The notes under the pieces are model-generated. The model was not told the origin of the DNA and did not search any database. It saw only the letters and a program-made list of their open reading frames with translations. The position numbers and the translations under genes are program-made. Shown here in pieces: positions 34,166-45,214 of a stretch of 64,000 nucleotides of DNA. Every line of letters begins with the position of its first letter. Position 1 is the first letter of the stretch. Where the stretch lies: positions 248,001-312,000 of the forward strand of contig JAWPHD010000297.1 of assembly GCA_037043455.1 (NCBI GenBank). Reading direction: 5' to 3'. The stretch comes from Cyrtodaria siliqua. Taxonomy: Eukaryota > Mollusca > Bivalvia > Adapedonta > Hiatellidae.

Positions 34166-36005
34166 TGATATCCGGAAGTGTACATGCAATTTATTATTTA
34201 GATAATTTATTGAAATATCTACTAACAAGAGGTCAATGACCTTGAAGCTATACTGATAGGTTTTTGATAGCTAGATCAGCATTCCTGTGAAATTTCATGA
34301 AAATCCGTCAAGTAGTTTCAGAGGAGTAGTCGCTACAAGTTTTCATTATATAACTCTATGTTAACAAAGATGGCCGCTGGTGGCCATGTTTAACGTCAAA
34401 TCAAAATAATTTTTGACAAGGATCAACATCAAGTCATACTGACCATTTTAGAAGAAGTCCCATATCAATATCACTTATAGTTTTCAAAAAGTAGTCGCTA
34501 CAAACTTGTATTTTGAAAATCTATTTTTAGCCATGGTGGCCATCTTGAATTTTCGGCCATCCTTAAATTTTGCAAGAATCAATTAGACATCAAGAGCAAT
34601 ATTCCTATGAAGTTTCATGAAAATCTGTCGAGTAGTTACAGAGGAGTAGTCGCTACAATTTGTTACTAGATAACTCTATGTAAACAAAGATGGCCGCTGA
34701 CAGCCATGTTTAACATCGAATCAAAACGATTTTCGACAAGGACCAAGACCATGTCATGCTGATCATTTAAGAAAGAGTCCCATATCAATATAACTTATAG
34801 TTTTCAAAAAGTAGTCGCTACAAACTTGTTTTTTGAAAATCAATTTTAGCCGTGGTGGCCATCTTGAATTTCCGGCCGACCTGAAGTTTTGCTAGGATCA
34901 ATTAGACATCAAGAGCAACATTCGTGTAAAGTTTCATCAAAATCCGTCAAGTAGTTTCAGAGGAGTAGTCGCTACAAGTTTACCATTATATAACTCTATG
35001 TGAACAAAGATGGCCGCTGGCAGCCATGTTTAACGTCGAATCAAAATATTGTTTGACAAGGATCAACATCATGTCATACTGATCATTTTAGAAAAAGACG
35101 AATATCAATATCACTTATAGTTTTCAAGAAGTAGTCGCTACAAACTTGTTTTTTTGAAAAAATATTTTTAGCCGTTGCGGCCATCTTGAATTTCCGGCCG
35201 ACCTGACATTTTGCTAGGATCAATTAGACATCAAGAACAACATTCCTGTGAAGTTTCATGAAAATCCGTCAAGTAGTTTTAGAGGAGTAGTCGCTACAAT
35301 TTTTCATTATATAACTCTATGTAAACAAAGATGGCCGCTGGTGGCCATGTTGAACATCGCATCAAAATAATTTTTAGCAAGGATCAGCATCATTCCATAC
35401 TGATCATTTTAGAAAAAGTCCCATATCAATATCACTTATAGTTTTCAAGAAGTACTCGCTACAAACTTGTTTTTCGAAAATCTATTTTTAGCTGTGGCGG
35501 CAATCTTGAATTTTTGACCAACTTGAAATGTTGCTAGGATCATTTAGACATCAAGAGCAACATTCCTGTGGAGTTTCATGGAAATGCGTCGAGTAGTTTC
35601 GGAGGATTAGTCGCTATACGTTTTTACTAATTAACTCTATGTAAACAAAGGTGGCCGCTGCCAGCCATGTTTAACGTCGATTTTCGACAAGGACCAACAT
35701 CATGTCATGCTGATCATTTTAGAAAAAGTCCCATATCAATATCAATTACAGTTTTCAAGAAGTAGTAGCTACAAACTTGTTTTTTAAAAATCTATTTTTA
35801 AATTTGGCGGCCATCTTGGATTTCACATCAGCATGAATTCAGACTTCATGGGCAACATTTCTGTAAAGTTTCATGAAAATCCATTCAGTAGTTTCAGAGG
35901 ATTAGTCGCTACAAAAAAAAGTTTACGGACAGACAGACGGACGGACGGATGGACGACGGACGCCGCACCACGGCATAAGCTCTGCTGATCTCTGATCAGT
36001 AGAGC
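34166..36005 (+). repeat. Six tandem ~312-326 bp units with a GACGGACGG end
   Basis: Each unit carries gaagtttcatgaaaatccgt, 'gaggagtagtcgctacaa', 'tataactctatgtaaacaaa', 'gatggccgctgg' and 'gtcccatatcaatatcactt'. The marker gtagtcgctacaa recurs near 34327, 34640, 34964, 35287, 35606 and 35905. The block ends with acggacagacagacggacgg and gcataagctctgctga...cagtagagct. One isolated unit is at 6850-7128. Confidence 0.85.
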
Positions 36006-36329
36006 TAAAAATAATATAAATAATTTTATACAATCAATTATTTTTAAAAATTTGTTTTTTATCATGGGGGTCGGCAATTTTAATAAAATAAATCGTTTCT
36101 TTTATTATTAAAATAATTCGCTTCACTTTCTAACAAAGAGATTCCTCACACATGAAGTGGAAAATAATCTTCAAGAACTCGGTGTGTGAAGAAGCGGTGA
36201 ATGCACAGTGTTGGGGATTGGCCTGTGACGGATAGGTTATAATGTAGAGGATATGCCTTTGTTGCTATATGTTGATGTAACCTGCGTGAATCGCTTACTT
36301 ATCTTTTTTTACTTTTTTTTTTGAAACGC
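36006..36329. other. No gene recognised
   Basis: Short spacer between the tandem repeat and the LINE fragment. Confidence 0.4.
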
Positions 36330-36725
36330 TAACATTTATAGCTTCGACCCATTTACCAATCATTCCTACTAAAGCAGTTTGACAAGAATGGTTGGGCCTA
36401 AAACCAGACTGAGTTTTGTGTAGTAAATTATAATATATAAGGAAATTCAATAATGAATCATGTACATGTTTCTCTAGTACTTTTGAGAGAATTGGTAGGA
36501 TTGAGATGGGTCTGTACTTATTGACATCATCTTTAGAACCACCTTTGTGAAGAGGCGTCACTTTGCCTTCCTGCCATTTATCAGGAAAAATGGAGTTTTT
36601 TATACTTTGGCTGCAAATGTAGGTGACACAATCTGCAATATGAGGTGCTGCTATTTTAAGCAAACGTCGTCCGATATTATCACATCATGTGGCCTGTGTG
36701 ACGTCAATATTCTTTAAGAATTTTT
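36330..36725 (-). pseudogene. Non-LTR retrotransposon reverse transcriptase fragment
   Basis: Minus-strand frame with the finger/palm start of a LINE RT: LLKIAAPHIADCVTYIC, then PDKWQEGKVTPLHKGG, NKYRPISILPILSKVLEKH and QSGFRPNHSCQTAL. The KxxxVTPLHKGG and NYRPIS-type blocks are standard for Jockey/CR1-type elements. A TGA interrupts the frame where a Gly is expected before DNIG, and the frame extends upstream of that stop (FLKNIDVTQAT). After KWVEAIN the sequence turns to unrelated A/T-rich DNA, so the catalytic YADD part is absent. Truncated at both ends and dead. Confidence 0.85.
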
Positions 36726-37660
36726 AAATATGTACAAGCAGGTTTTGCGTGTTTGTTTTTGTGTTCAAGAATGCCGTGTAAACATTTAACATTAGTTCTC
36801 AGAGCTTTATTTAGTAACAGATAGGTTTTCCTCAGCTAAATTTAACGTCAGCTCCCAGTATTTATATACGGTTTTCTAAATAGTATAACTTCTTTTTAAT
36901 TTCAAATCAGTTATAGGTTAAATGCCAAATTACAGAGTTGATACCAAATACAATACTTTCGTATCTTAAATAATATTCTTATTTTCGTATCTTAAATAAT
37001 ATTCTTATTTTAAATATGTTTTAGAACAAGTGTGCGATAGGTATTTTGTTTTGACCAATCGTTTGTAAAGTATTAAGTTTGTGTGTTTAAATTGTTACAT
37101 ATTTTGAGAGTTACCCTCCCTTTATATGAAAACACTAAATGTGCTGATAAACACGTAACATGAATCGAAGTCAGCTTAAAGATAAAAACTTCTTAAAATT
37201 AGTGGGAAATAATATTTAAAAAAATAAAAGTGTGACCCATTTATTGCAGATGTTAGGACTATAATAAAATAAAATATGGATTATCCCTAGTTACCTCCCT
37301 TTAATTGAATACCGTTTAAAATTCAAGTAACTGTAGTTCATGTTAAATATTTCGAACAATTCAATGGCAAACGTATTTGTAGTGGTAATGCTTGTAAAAG
37401 ATGATATCAAACTAATGTTACATATAATGGCATATTTTAGAATTAGGAACATAGAGAGCTGCACAAATTCGAATTACTTAAATAAATCCTATGTACCCAG
37501 TTGTATAAGTGTTATAAGTTATTTCTGAGAAAACACATCGACTTGAACGCGTCAGAATGTGTTCATGCAGTCAGAGCAGACGATTTAAACTCGTTATTGT
37601 GCAGTTCAACCATATCTCTTATCAAGCGTGAAATACACAGCACAATGAGAATTCAGTTAA
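36726..37660. other. No gene recognised
   Basis: AT-rich sequence with no supported feature. Confidence 0.4.
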
Positions 37661-37664
37661 CATT

Positions 37665-37925
37665 ATGAATACGCAATTCGTGGCTAGGCGTATACAATTA
37701 ATTCAATTTACATTATGGTATATGCAATTCATGGTTAGGCGTATACAATTAATTCAGTTAACATTATGGTATATACATTTCATGGTTAGGCGTATACAAT
37801 TAATTCAATTAACATTATGGTATATACAATTCATGGTTAGGCGTATACAATTAATTCAATTAACATTATGGTAAGCGCAATTCATGGTTAGGCGTATACA
37901 ATTAATTAAATTAACATTATGGTAT
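37665..37925 (+). repeat. 51-bp tandem repeat, 5 units
   Basis: The unit holds 'attcatggttaggcgtatac', 'aattaattcaattaacatta' and 'tggtatata', with starts at about 37682, 37733, 37784, 37835 and 37886. 51 = 3 x 17, so an open frame with a 17-residue repeat results. This is not evidence of a protein. Confidence 0.85.
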
Positions 37926-38593
37926 ATGCACTTAACATCAGATGTGTACACTTATCGTTTTCGTTACCAGCGTACCGAAATAATGGTATACAGTATTCAG
38001 TGTTGTGTTCAACATTGACATGGACGAGAGCAAGAACAAGATCAGCATCAAAACAATACCATAGTGGGATAGCTGTGGTGCGATTTGGACAGATATATTA
38101 TGGTGTGACACCGCCCTGTATGTGACGAGGTCAATTATATTTGAACATGGCTTCGTGATACAGGTGGGCTTTGTCTTCACTGTAACTAGCCGCATGACAT
38201 TGGATCAGGAGGTATCCGAAATGTTGGCACAAAGATGTCGATAAATGTTGGCATAACGTCTGCTAGCTAGCTGGGGTTCAGGATTGAGGTCTATACAACT
38301 GGTATATTGAATGCATGAACCAAACTTAAAACTATTATAATTATAATTAATATTAATGATTGAACAAATGCAAGGTATGTAGAAAAACTAATGGGATGTG
38401 TGTCCATTTAAAACAGTTTTCGATTGCAAACAATGTAAATGACATGTACGATTTGTGTCAGGCTTTGCCGTATAAGTAATCATAATAATAATTTCTTTAT
38501 TTTTAAAGGATAGCAGATTTTTCAGTATACACCAAACATATTTTCCTCAACAAAACATTAATATTTTCAAAAACAAAAAGTATATATAAAAGT
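37926..38593. other. No gene recognised
   Basis: I see nothing supported in this stretch. Confidence 0.4.
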
Positions 38594-39112
38594 CGGGAAC
38601 ATGTAGCATTCAAGGACCACAGTCAACCACAAACACGCACAGAAACAAACAACAACTAAAAGGATGAATGAAAGGCAAGCTATGACATCACAAATATAAA
38701 AGGGTTTACAATAAGGCTACCGCCTTGGAACGGTCAGTATCAAAAAAAACACACACCAGGTTTTAGGGTGCACCAATCCTCACGTTTACCCTATTGTCAG
38801 CCCAGTAAACGGGACAGTGTAAATAAAGATATCCCCGCCAGGTTATATTCTCTAACAAACAAGGCAGCATCAATAGACAATATAAGTAAAACACATACAT
38901 GATCATGTATATAAAATATTTAAAAAGAAAGCCTTGAAAGCCACAAAGTAAGACTCAATGTCAGAAACCACAGCAACAAGATAACAAACCGTTAAGGGTA
39001 CGACAATACAAGATTTAAGACATACCTCAAACGCTACCGTTCTATAAATATTTAAGTAGTCGTCGTCATAGGGTCCACAATCTGTCCGGCCATCACGCAA
39101 TCAAAGAGGAAA
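38594..39112 (+). mobile_element. Dispersed ~530-bp repeat (family R), copy 1
   Basis: Runs from cgggaacatgtagcattcaa to gccatcacgcaatcaaagag. Landmarks: ggctaccgccttggaacggt, tagggtgcaccaa, 'aagatatccccgcc', 'acaaggcagca' and 'catagggtccaca'. Further copies are at 42077-42640 (inside the retrotransposon) and 45215-46420 (rearranged). No ORF or clear terminal repeat, so the class is unknown. Confidence 0.7.
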
Positions 39113-39336
39113 ACCGCAATCAATAGTATTATAACTTACTGGGGGTTGGGGTGGGGGGTCTTTTAGCTCAGTCACTGTGGCTTTGACGTAGATACCGCTT
39201 AAGCCGGTGCGAGGGGTGGGGTGGGGGTTGCAGGGGGTGGGCGTGAGAGCTCTGCGTTCGATCAATGGATCTCTTTAATGTATTCATTTATATAAAATGT
39301 GTATAAATTACGATATCTCACGCCCTCTAGCGCCGG

Positions 39337-39505
39337 TGTAATGTATGCTACAATGCCTAGCTCCTCCCTATAACTGACCGGCTGACAAACTCCGCCTACG
39401 CATGCCTTGGATGTGCACTCTGTATAGATTAAGCATTAGAATATATTTAGTAACCAGAAGTATAACGTGTGTTTCATTTCTATCCCATGAATATTAACAA
39501 TTACA
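39337..39505 (+). repeat. 5' LTR (169 bp)
   Basis: Starts TGTAATGTATGCTACAATG and ends caattACA. It contains cgcctacgcatgccttgga, ctctgtatagattaag and gtgtttcatttctatcccat, all repeated in the 3' LTR at 44210-44719. Confidence 0.85.
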
Positions 39506-39605
39506 AACGAGAAAAGGACTATTAAGTTGTTTTGTTAAAAAAAAAGTGATTTTGAAGAAAAGTGCAAGTGGACTTAATTTTCAAGAAGTCTGTTCTCAAT
39601 TCAAG

Positions 39606-40076
39606 ATGGCAGCAAAAATGGATCTGCCAGCACCAAAACCATTTAAAGTTTTGGGCCAAAACACTAACTTATCAAGATCATGGGAAGATTACACAAAGAG
39701 ATTTGAATATTATCTCGCTGCATCAGGAGTTACGAAAGATGAACAACGGAAAGCACTGTTATTATACCTTGCTGGAGAAGATATACAGGATATTTTTGAA
39801 ACATTCAGCAATCCAGGAAACTCGTACAAAGATGCATTGACAGCGTTGACAGATTATTTGCATCCTAAAAAGAATGTCGCATACGAACGTCACCTATTCC
39901 GTCAAGCATTACAAGAAAATGATGAGAATACTGACAATTTCATAATTAGGCTCAAAAAGTTGTCTGTGTCATGTGACTACCCAGAAAACACAGTAAATGA
40001 TATGATCCGTGACCAGGTTGTAGAAAAAAGCAACTCTACTGAAATGAAAAAGAAGCTTTTGCGAGAAGAGGCGTAA
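39606..40076 (+). pseudogene. gag-like region of the retrotransposon
   Basis: Starts MAAKMDLPAPKPFKVLG and holds the capsid-like block SWEDYTKRFEYYLAASGV, then YLAGEDIQDIFETF and NVAYERHLFRQALQ, as in gag proteins of Ty3/gypsy elements from animals. It stops at TAA (40074-40076) before the nucleocapsid, where related elements continue. The capsid part itself is intact. The upstream frame reaches back to 39546 but has no ATG before 39606. Confidence 0.8.
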
Positions 40077-40299
40077 ACTTACCTTGGACAAAATTCAATC
40101 AATTACCAGAAGTTCGGAATAAGCAGACCTACACGCAACAAAGATGATTGAATCAACACAAAAAGAAAAGAGGTATCAGGAATCATTTGAATATAATGGA
40201 GCAGAGAGAAATGTGCAACAACTTCACAGAACACAACCACAAAAAGACACAATACTACCCTAGGACGCAGCCGAGGAAAGCACCAAACCTACACAATTT

Positions 40300-40603
40300 A
40301 AAGTGTGTACTCGCTATGGAGGAAAAGGGCACGCAGGCCAGGAATGTCTAAAATCAAGGAATATAGTATGTAATGATTGTAAAAAAACGAGGCCATTATG
40401 CGCATATGTGTAGATCACGGGAACAACGTGAAGTGCGATACATATCAAATCATCAGTCTGAAAGTAGTGATGAGGAATTTGTATTTGGGATAAACACAAA
40501 GACGGAGTCACCATTTATTGACGTCGATATTGAAGGTAGGCCATGCAAATTCTTAATCGATTCAGGCGCAACAGTAAATTGTATTGACAGGCAAAACATT
40601 TGA
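40300..40603 (+). pseudogene. Zinc knuckles and aspartic protease, frameshifted
   Basis: The first knuckle (about 40302-40352) reads C-x2-Y-x4-H-x4-C, its second Cys changed to Tyr. The second (about 40370-40412) is CNDC...H...C, but a frame change falls inside an A-run between its first two cysteines and KRGHYAHMC. The protease follows with FIDVDIEGRPCKF and the active-site triad LIDSGATV near 40555-40575, then another frame change at about 40600. Confidence 0.8.
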
Positions 40604-40959
40604 AAAGGTTAAATCAAATCAAGTATCTGTAAAGAAATCCTATGCCAAGATATATCATGCATCCAGAGTACCGCTCAAAACGTTTGTGAATGTGAAAATA
40701 AATAATAGGACACACAGAATCAAATTTCATATTATTGACAATGACTGCACACCATTAATAGATCAATAATGTGCAGTAGAACTAGGTACTTTGCAAATAT
40801 GTGTAAACACAGTGAACGCAAATGAAAACATGAACGTTGACTCAATTCTTTCGGAGTATACCGATAGATTTCAAGGGCTCGGAAAACTAAAAGATTTTCA
40901 GTTGAAATTGCACGTGAATGAAAATGTAGCACCCACTGCACAACCAGCTCGTAGAATTC

Positions 40960-41620
40960 CATTCAAAATATGACAACAGGTAGATATGAAGCTAAAAGAA
41001 TTAGTAGAATCTGACGTAATAGAGAAGGTAAAATGCCCCCACTCCGTGGATTTCGCCGTTAGTAGTAATCTCGAAGGCAAACAATGACATACGTATCTGT
41101 GTAGACATGCGCCAGGCTAACACAGCAATCGAGAGGGAACGATTCCCATTACCAAATATCGACGAAACATTAGAAGAATTGAATGGTGCCAAGTACTTTT
41201 CGAAATTAGACCTTAAAATGGAATTTCATCAAATAGAGCTTGACCCACAAGCCCGAGAAATCACAACATTTGTCACAAATGACGCAATTTATAGATACAA
41301 AAGATTGATGTTCGGCATATCATGTGCACCTGAAATATACCAACGGGTTATTCAGCATACAATTCAAGACATACCAGGATGCAAAAACATATCTGATGAC
41401 ATAACACAAAGGAGGAACATGACGCTGCATTACGTAATGTACTGCAACGACTACGTGAGAAAAACTTAACTCTCAATAAGGAAAAATGCATATTTTCCAA
41501 GACATCGCTAACTTTCATGGGACACAAACTCACATCTGAAGGTCTCATGCAACAGGATAGTAAAATAAAGGCAGCACTAAAAACAGAAGTACCAAAATCA
41601 GTCAAAGAAATCAACAGTTT
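40960..41620 (+). pseudogene. Reverse transcriptase region, broken
   Basis: Recognisable blocks are RICVDMRQANTAIERE, FPLPNIDETLEELNGA, FSKLDLKMEFHQIEL (first catalytic Asp), RLMFGISCAPEIYQR and, at the YxDD position, NISDDI. The Tyr of the catalytic box is therefore changed. Stops and frameshifts lie before and after this stretch. Confidence 0.85.
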
Positions 41621-41699
41621 TTAGGACTTGTGAATTACTGTGCAAAATGCATTCCTAACTTTGCAACTGTTTCAGAACCAATTCGGAGATTAACACGTA

Positions 41700-42076
41700 A
41701 ACACCAGCAATTTGAATGAATGGCAGTCTGAACAACAACAATCGTTCGAACAATTAAATGAACTATTGACAAGCGCGACTGTAATAGTATATTATAACCC
41801 CGACGCAGAAACAACTATAACCGTGGATGCTAGCCCCTTTGGTCTTGGAGCGATTATATCACAAAAACAAAGTGATGGACGTATCGCCCCGTAGCATATA
41901 CCAGCAGGACATTAAATCAAGTTGAAAGGAGGTACAGTCAGATAGAGCGCAAATGCCTTGATGTTGCATGGAGAATTGAAAAGTTTAGAGTGTATGTCTA
42001 TGTATTTATGGATTTCAAGGTCATAACAGATCATAAGCCATTTGTTAACATTTTCACACCAAGAAAGATAAAAATA
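41700..42076 (+). pseudogene. RNase H region, interrupted
   Basis: Shows ITVDASPFGLGAIISQKQ (first catalytic Asp), a stop after GRIAP, then in another frame YTSRTLNQVERRYSQIERKC and VITDHKPFVNIF. The expected continuation resumes only after the family R insert, at IPPARIQRWLLQL (about 42645). Confidence 0.8.
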
Positions 42077-42640
42077 TCGGACAGGGAAAGCAGCATTCAA
42101 GGACGACAGTCAACCACAAAACACAAAAACAAACACGCAAACAGACAAACGAGAAGGCAAAAGTAATAAAAGATGCAAACGACATCACAAACACAAAAGG
42201 GTTGACAATAGGGCTACCGCCTTGGAACGGTCAGTGGCAACAAAGGCCACTGGGGGTTTTAACCGGTTCTAGGGTGCACCAAACCTCATACTTACCCTAC
42301 TGTCATCCCATTAAAACAGGACAGTACAAATAAAGAAATCCCCGCCATGATTTAAACTCTAACCAACAAGGCAGCATTAATAGGCAATATAAGTAAAACA
42401 CAAATATGCTCGTGTAAATATAATACAAAACAACAATAGCATAGAAAGCCACAATGAAGGTACTCAATGACTTGGCAGAAGCCAGAGCAGCAAGAGAATA
42501 AACCATTAAAGGCACGACAAGAAAGATCATAGACAAACATAAAACGCCACCGTCCCAATGGGCTTTAGGTCGGCGTCATCATAGGGTCCACAGCCTGTCC
42601 GGTCATCGTACAATTAAAGAGGAAAGCATAGTGGCGAACT
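42077..42640 (+). mobile_element. Family R repeat inserted in the retrotransposon
   Basis: Landmarks in the same order as at 38594-39112 (cattcaaggacgacagtcaa, ctaccgccttggaacggtca, tagggtgcaccaaacctca, catagggtccaca, cagcctgtccggtcatcg). It interrupts a reading frame that otherwise joins KIKI to IPPAR, so this insertion is later than the retrotransposon. Confidence 0.8.
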
Positions 42641-42689
42641 ACATTCCCCCAGCAAGAATACAGAGATGGCTATTACAACTTCAATGCTA

Positions 42690-43915
42690 TAAATTTACAT
42701 TTGGAATACCAGCCTGGACATATAAATGCTGCTGATGTCCTGTCAAGATCCCCCATTGGGGAAGATAAATGTCAAATCTCACAGAGCACAGAAGATTATA
42801 TTAATTACGTGTGCCGGAATGCAGTACCCTCAGCTATGACCTTAGAGCAAATTGATAATGAGTCGGCCAATGACACGACCATTCAAGAAGTAATCAAATA
42901 CATTAAGCATGACAGATGGCCTATGTGTGAGAAATTCAACACTTATTTCAAGATTCGCTCAGAATTAACAGTATACAACAATATTGTTTTAAGAGGAACT
43001 AGAATTGTAATACCAGGAAGTTTACGGCCTCGAGTTATACAGTTAGCTCATGAATCGCAACAAATGCTAAGAGAAAAGGTATATTGGCCCGGAATTGACA
43101 ATGATGTAGAACATATGATCAAAACATGCTATGAGTGTCAATTGGTATCTAACCCTCCAATCTCACCACAAATAGAAACAACTGAGCTACCATCAAAACC
43201 ATGGGAACGTGTAGCTATGGATTTAACTGGACCATTTCCATCAGGAGAATACTTGTTAGTTGTTATCGACTATTACTCGAGATATCCCGAAGTTGAAATT
43301 ATGAAGTCAACAACATACAGCTATTATACATAAGCTGATGAGAAATTTTGCCACGCACGGATTACCAACCGAAATTACCACCGATAATGCTCCAAATCTG
43401 GTATCTGAAGAACTGAGGAATTTCTTCTACAACAATGGAATAAAACATAAACGTGTTACTCCATATTGGCCCCGCGCCAACGGACTCGTGGAAAACTTCA
43501 ACAAAACAAGACAGCCGTGGCTGCTCACAAGAACTGGAGAACTGAATTGTATAAATTCTTATTAAGTTACCGAACAACACCACACGTTACCACTGGACGC
43601 GCACCTGCAGAGTTATTCTTCATTAAACATTAAAAAACAAACTTCCGCAATACACAACTCAGAAACAGCGACAAAACTCAAAACCAAAAGATGAAAAAAT
43701 ATGCAGACAAGCGTTCTAGTAGTCGGTTTATAAATTATAAACTGATACAGAAAGTGTTAATTCTTAGAAAAAACATAGGAAAATTAGATGCAAAATGGGA
43801 CAGTGACATATACACAGTAATTGGTCAGAAAGGATATCAGGTCAAACTGAAATATGTGTACAATCAAATTCTCTACAGACATGTCAGACCATTTTATGTG
43901 CTGGACAGTAAATAA
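42690..43915 (+). pseudogene. Integrase region, broken
   Basis: First comes the linker with GHINAADVLSRSPI. The zinc-binding region has one His (QLAHES) and the pair CYECQ, but the segment that normally carries the second His is deleted. Core domain: WERVAMDLTGPFPSGEYLLVV (Asp 1), then after a frameshift EITTDNAPNLVSEE (Asp 2) and NGLVENFNK (Glu). The C-terminal part at 43691-43915 ends VLDSK then TAA. All three D, D, E residues are present but in different frames. Confidence 0.85.
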
Positions 43916-44198
43916 ACAAACCGTGGAACAAACTGCAATTAACTTTGAACTGACCCTGACTGTGAAGACTGTTAAACATTAATGGAGCTAATTAATTGAC
44001 AGTTTAATGTGCGAGAGAGAAATAACTTTGGTCATGTTTACAATCTTTGAAACATTAACTTCGTTAGATACAATCTGTGTTTTGATACATAAACACTCTG
44101 TTCTTTGTACTGGACATTATATTAGATTCTAGCGTGATTTTTGCTTGATCTTGTTTTATGTCTAGTATTAAACTTGAATACATGTTTCCATTGTAAAT

Positions 44199-44209
44199 TA
44201 AAGAAGGGA
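44199..44209 (+). promoter_or_regulatory. Polypurine tract
   Basis: aaagaaggga directly precedes the TG of the 3' LTR, the usual position of the plus-strand primer. Confidence 0.75.
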
Positions 44210-44719
44210 TGTAATGTATGCTACAATGCCCCTAGCGTCCTCCCTATAACTAACGCTAGATGGGGTCATTGTCGTACCGGGTATAAAAAAGGCACCCGGG
44301 GTACATTTATGTATACTTACGTTACCCTAGTTAGTATTACTAAACTATGGCACTCTAAATATGTTTTAAGACAAATAGCGCAATAGTTAATGATAAACAA
44401 TATGTTGTTTAAGTAGTTGTTTTAACAACTTCTAAATTGTTTCAATTCCGCCAATAAGATCTTGTTTGTCCGCGTACGTTTCTGTATAATTTGGGGTCGT
44501 TCTGGAATTCAAAGATTTTCGGGTACGCCGGGTACCTTTCTGTAGTACCCGATACGACAATGACCCCATCAGCATAACTGACCATGCTGATAAGCTCCGC
44601 CTACGCATGCCTTGGATATGCCACTCTGTATAGATTAAGTAGGAGAATAGATTTAGCTAACAGAAGTATAAATTGTGTTTCATTTCTATCCCATGAATAT
44701 TAACAATACAAACATTACA
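44210..44719 (+). repeat. 3' LTR, split by a TIR element
   Basis: Begins TGTAATGTATGCTACAATG and ends aaacattACA. Removing the insert and one copy of its 9-bp duplication leaves about 182 bp, close to the 169-bp 5' LTR. Confidence 0.85.
44255..44573. mobile_element. GATGGGGTC-TIR element, copy 2 (319 bp), 9-bp target duplication
   Basis: Ends are gctaGATGGGGTCATTGTCG and the complement, gacaatgaccccatcagc. Flanks ataactaac (44246-44254) and ataactgac (44574-44582) differ by one base and correspond to a single ataactgac in the 5' LTR, so the insertion site is proven internally. A 9-bp duplication fits Mutator-like elements. No transposase is present. Subterminal cgggtac...tttctgta repeats match copy 1. 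Confidence 0.85.
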
Positions 44720-45214
44720 GCGGCTTAAGCGGAATTCTACTTCACAAGCTACACAGATTGGGCTTCATCATTAGTACGGTATAGCCAGCCCCCTTTAGTT
44801 AGCTTAAATTAAACGATTTAATGCCCTCTGCATTCATCAAAGGAAATGTCACGACTATGCTACAATCTATTCTGAGAGTATGCATAGGCCATCGAGACAC
44901 ACGCGCATTTTTTTTCTTCTGAAACGTTGCCATGTTCGCATTACCTTAATCCTGTATATACATGTAGCTAAAATTTAGTTACTAAATTTGATCTAAATAT
45001 ATATAGGATTGAGGTAATGCGACGTAGATTATTAGAAATCCATACTGCGTCGTAATTTACCTTGCCACATGATATTTATAGAGAGAGGAGAGAGAGTTTA
45101 AATTCGATATTGATCTATTTATAGCTATACTGTATTATTTTTACTTCGTATAACTATTCTTTGTATGACACTCACGATTCGGCTTGCATAAAATAATGTT
45201 TTCTGAAGTTTGAT
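44720..45214. other. No gene recognised
   Basis: Includes a short (ga)n-like tract at 45080-45100. I see nothing else. Confidence 0.4.

Larger units (their letters stand above)
39337..44719 (+). mobile_element. Ty3/gypsy-type LTR retrotransposon, decayed and with two nested insertions
   Basis: Order: 5' LTR, gag, zinc knuckles, protease, reverse transcriptase, RNase H, integrase, polypurine tract, 3' LTR. RT before integrase places it in the Ty3/gypsy group. Every ORF is broken by stops or frameshifts, so it cannot move by itself. A family R repeat (42077-42640) sits between RNase H and integrase, and a TIR element (44255-44573) in the 3' LTR. The bases beside the LTRs do not form a clear target duplication. 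Confidence 0.92.

Noticed and set aside
37665..37874. 17-residue repeat peptide
   Set aside because: Product of the 51-bp tandem repeat.
39332..39336. 5-bp target duplication of the gypsy element
   Set aside because: Left flank gccgg and right flank gcggc do not match, so no duplication is claimed.
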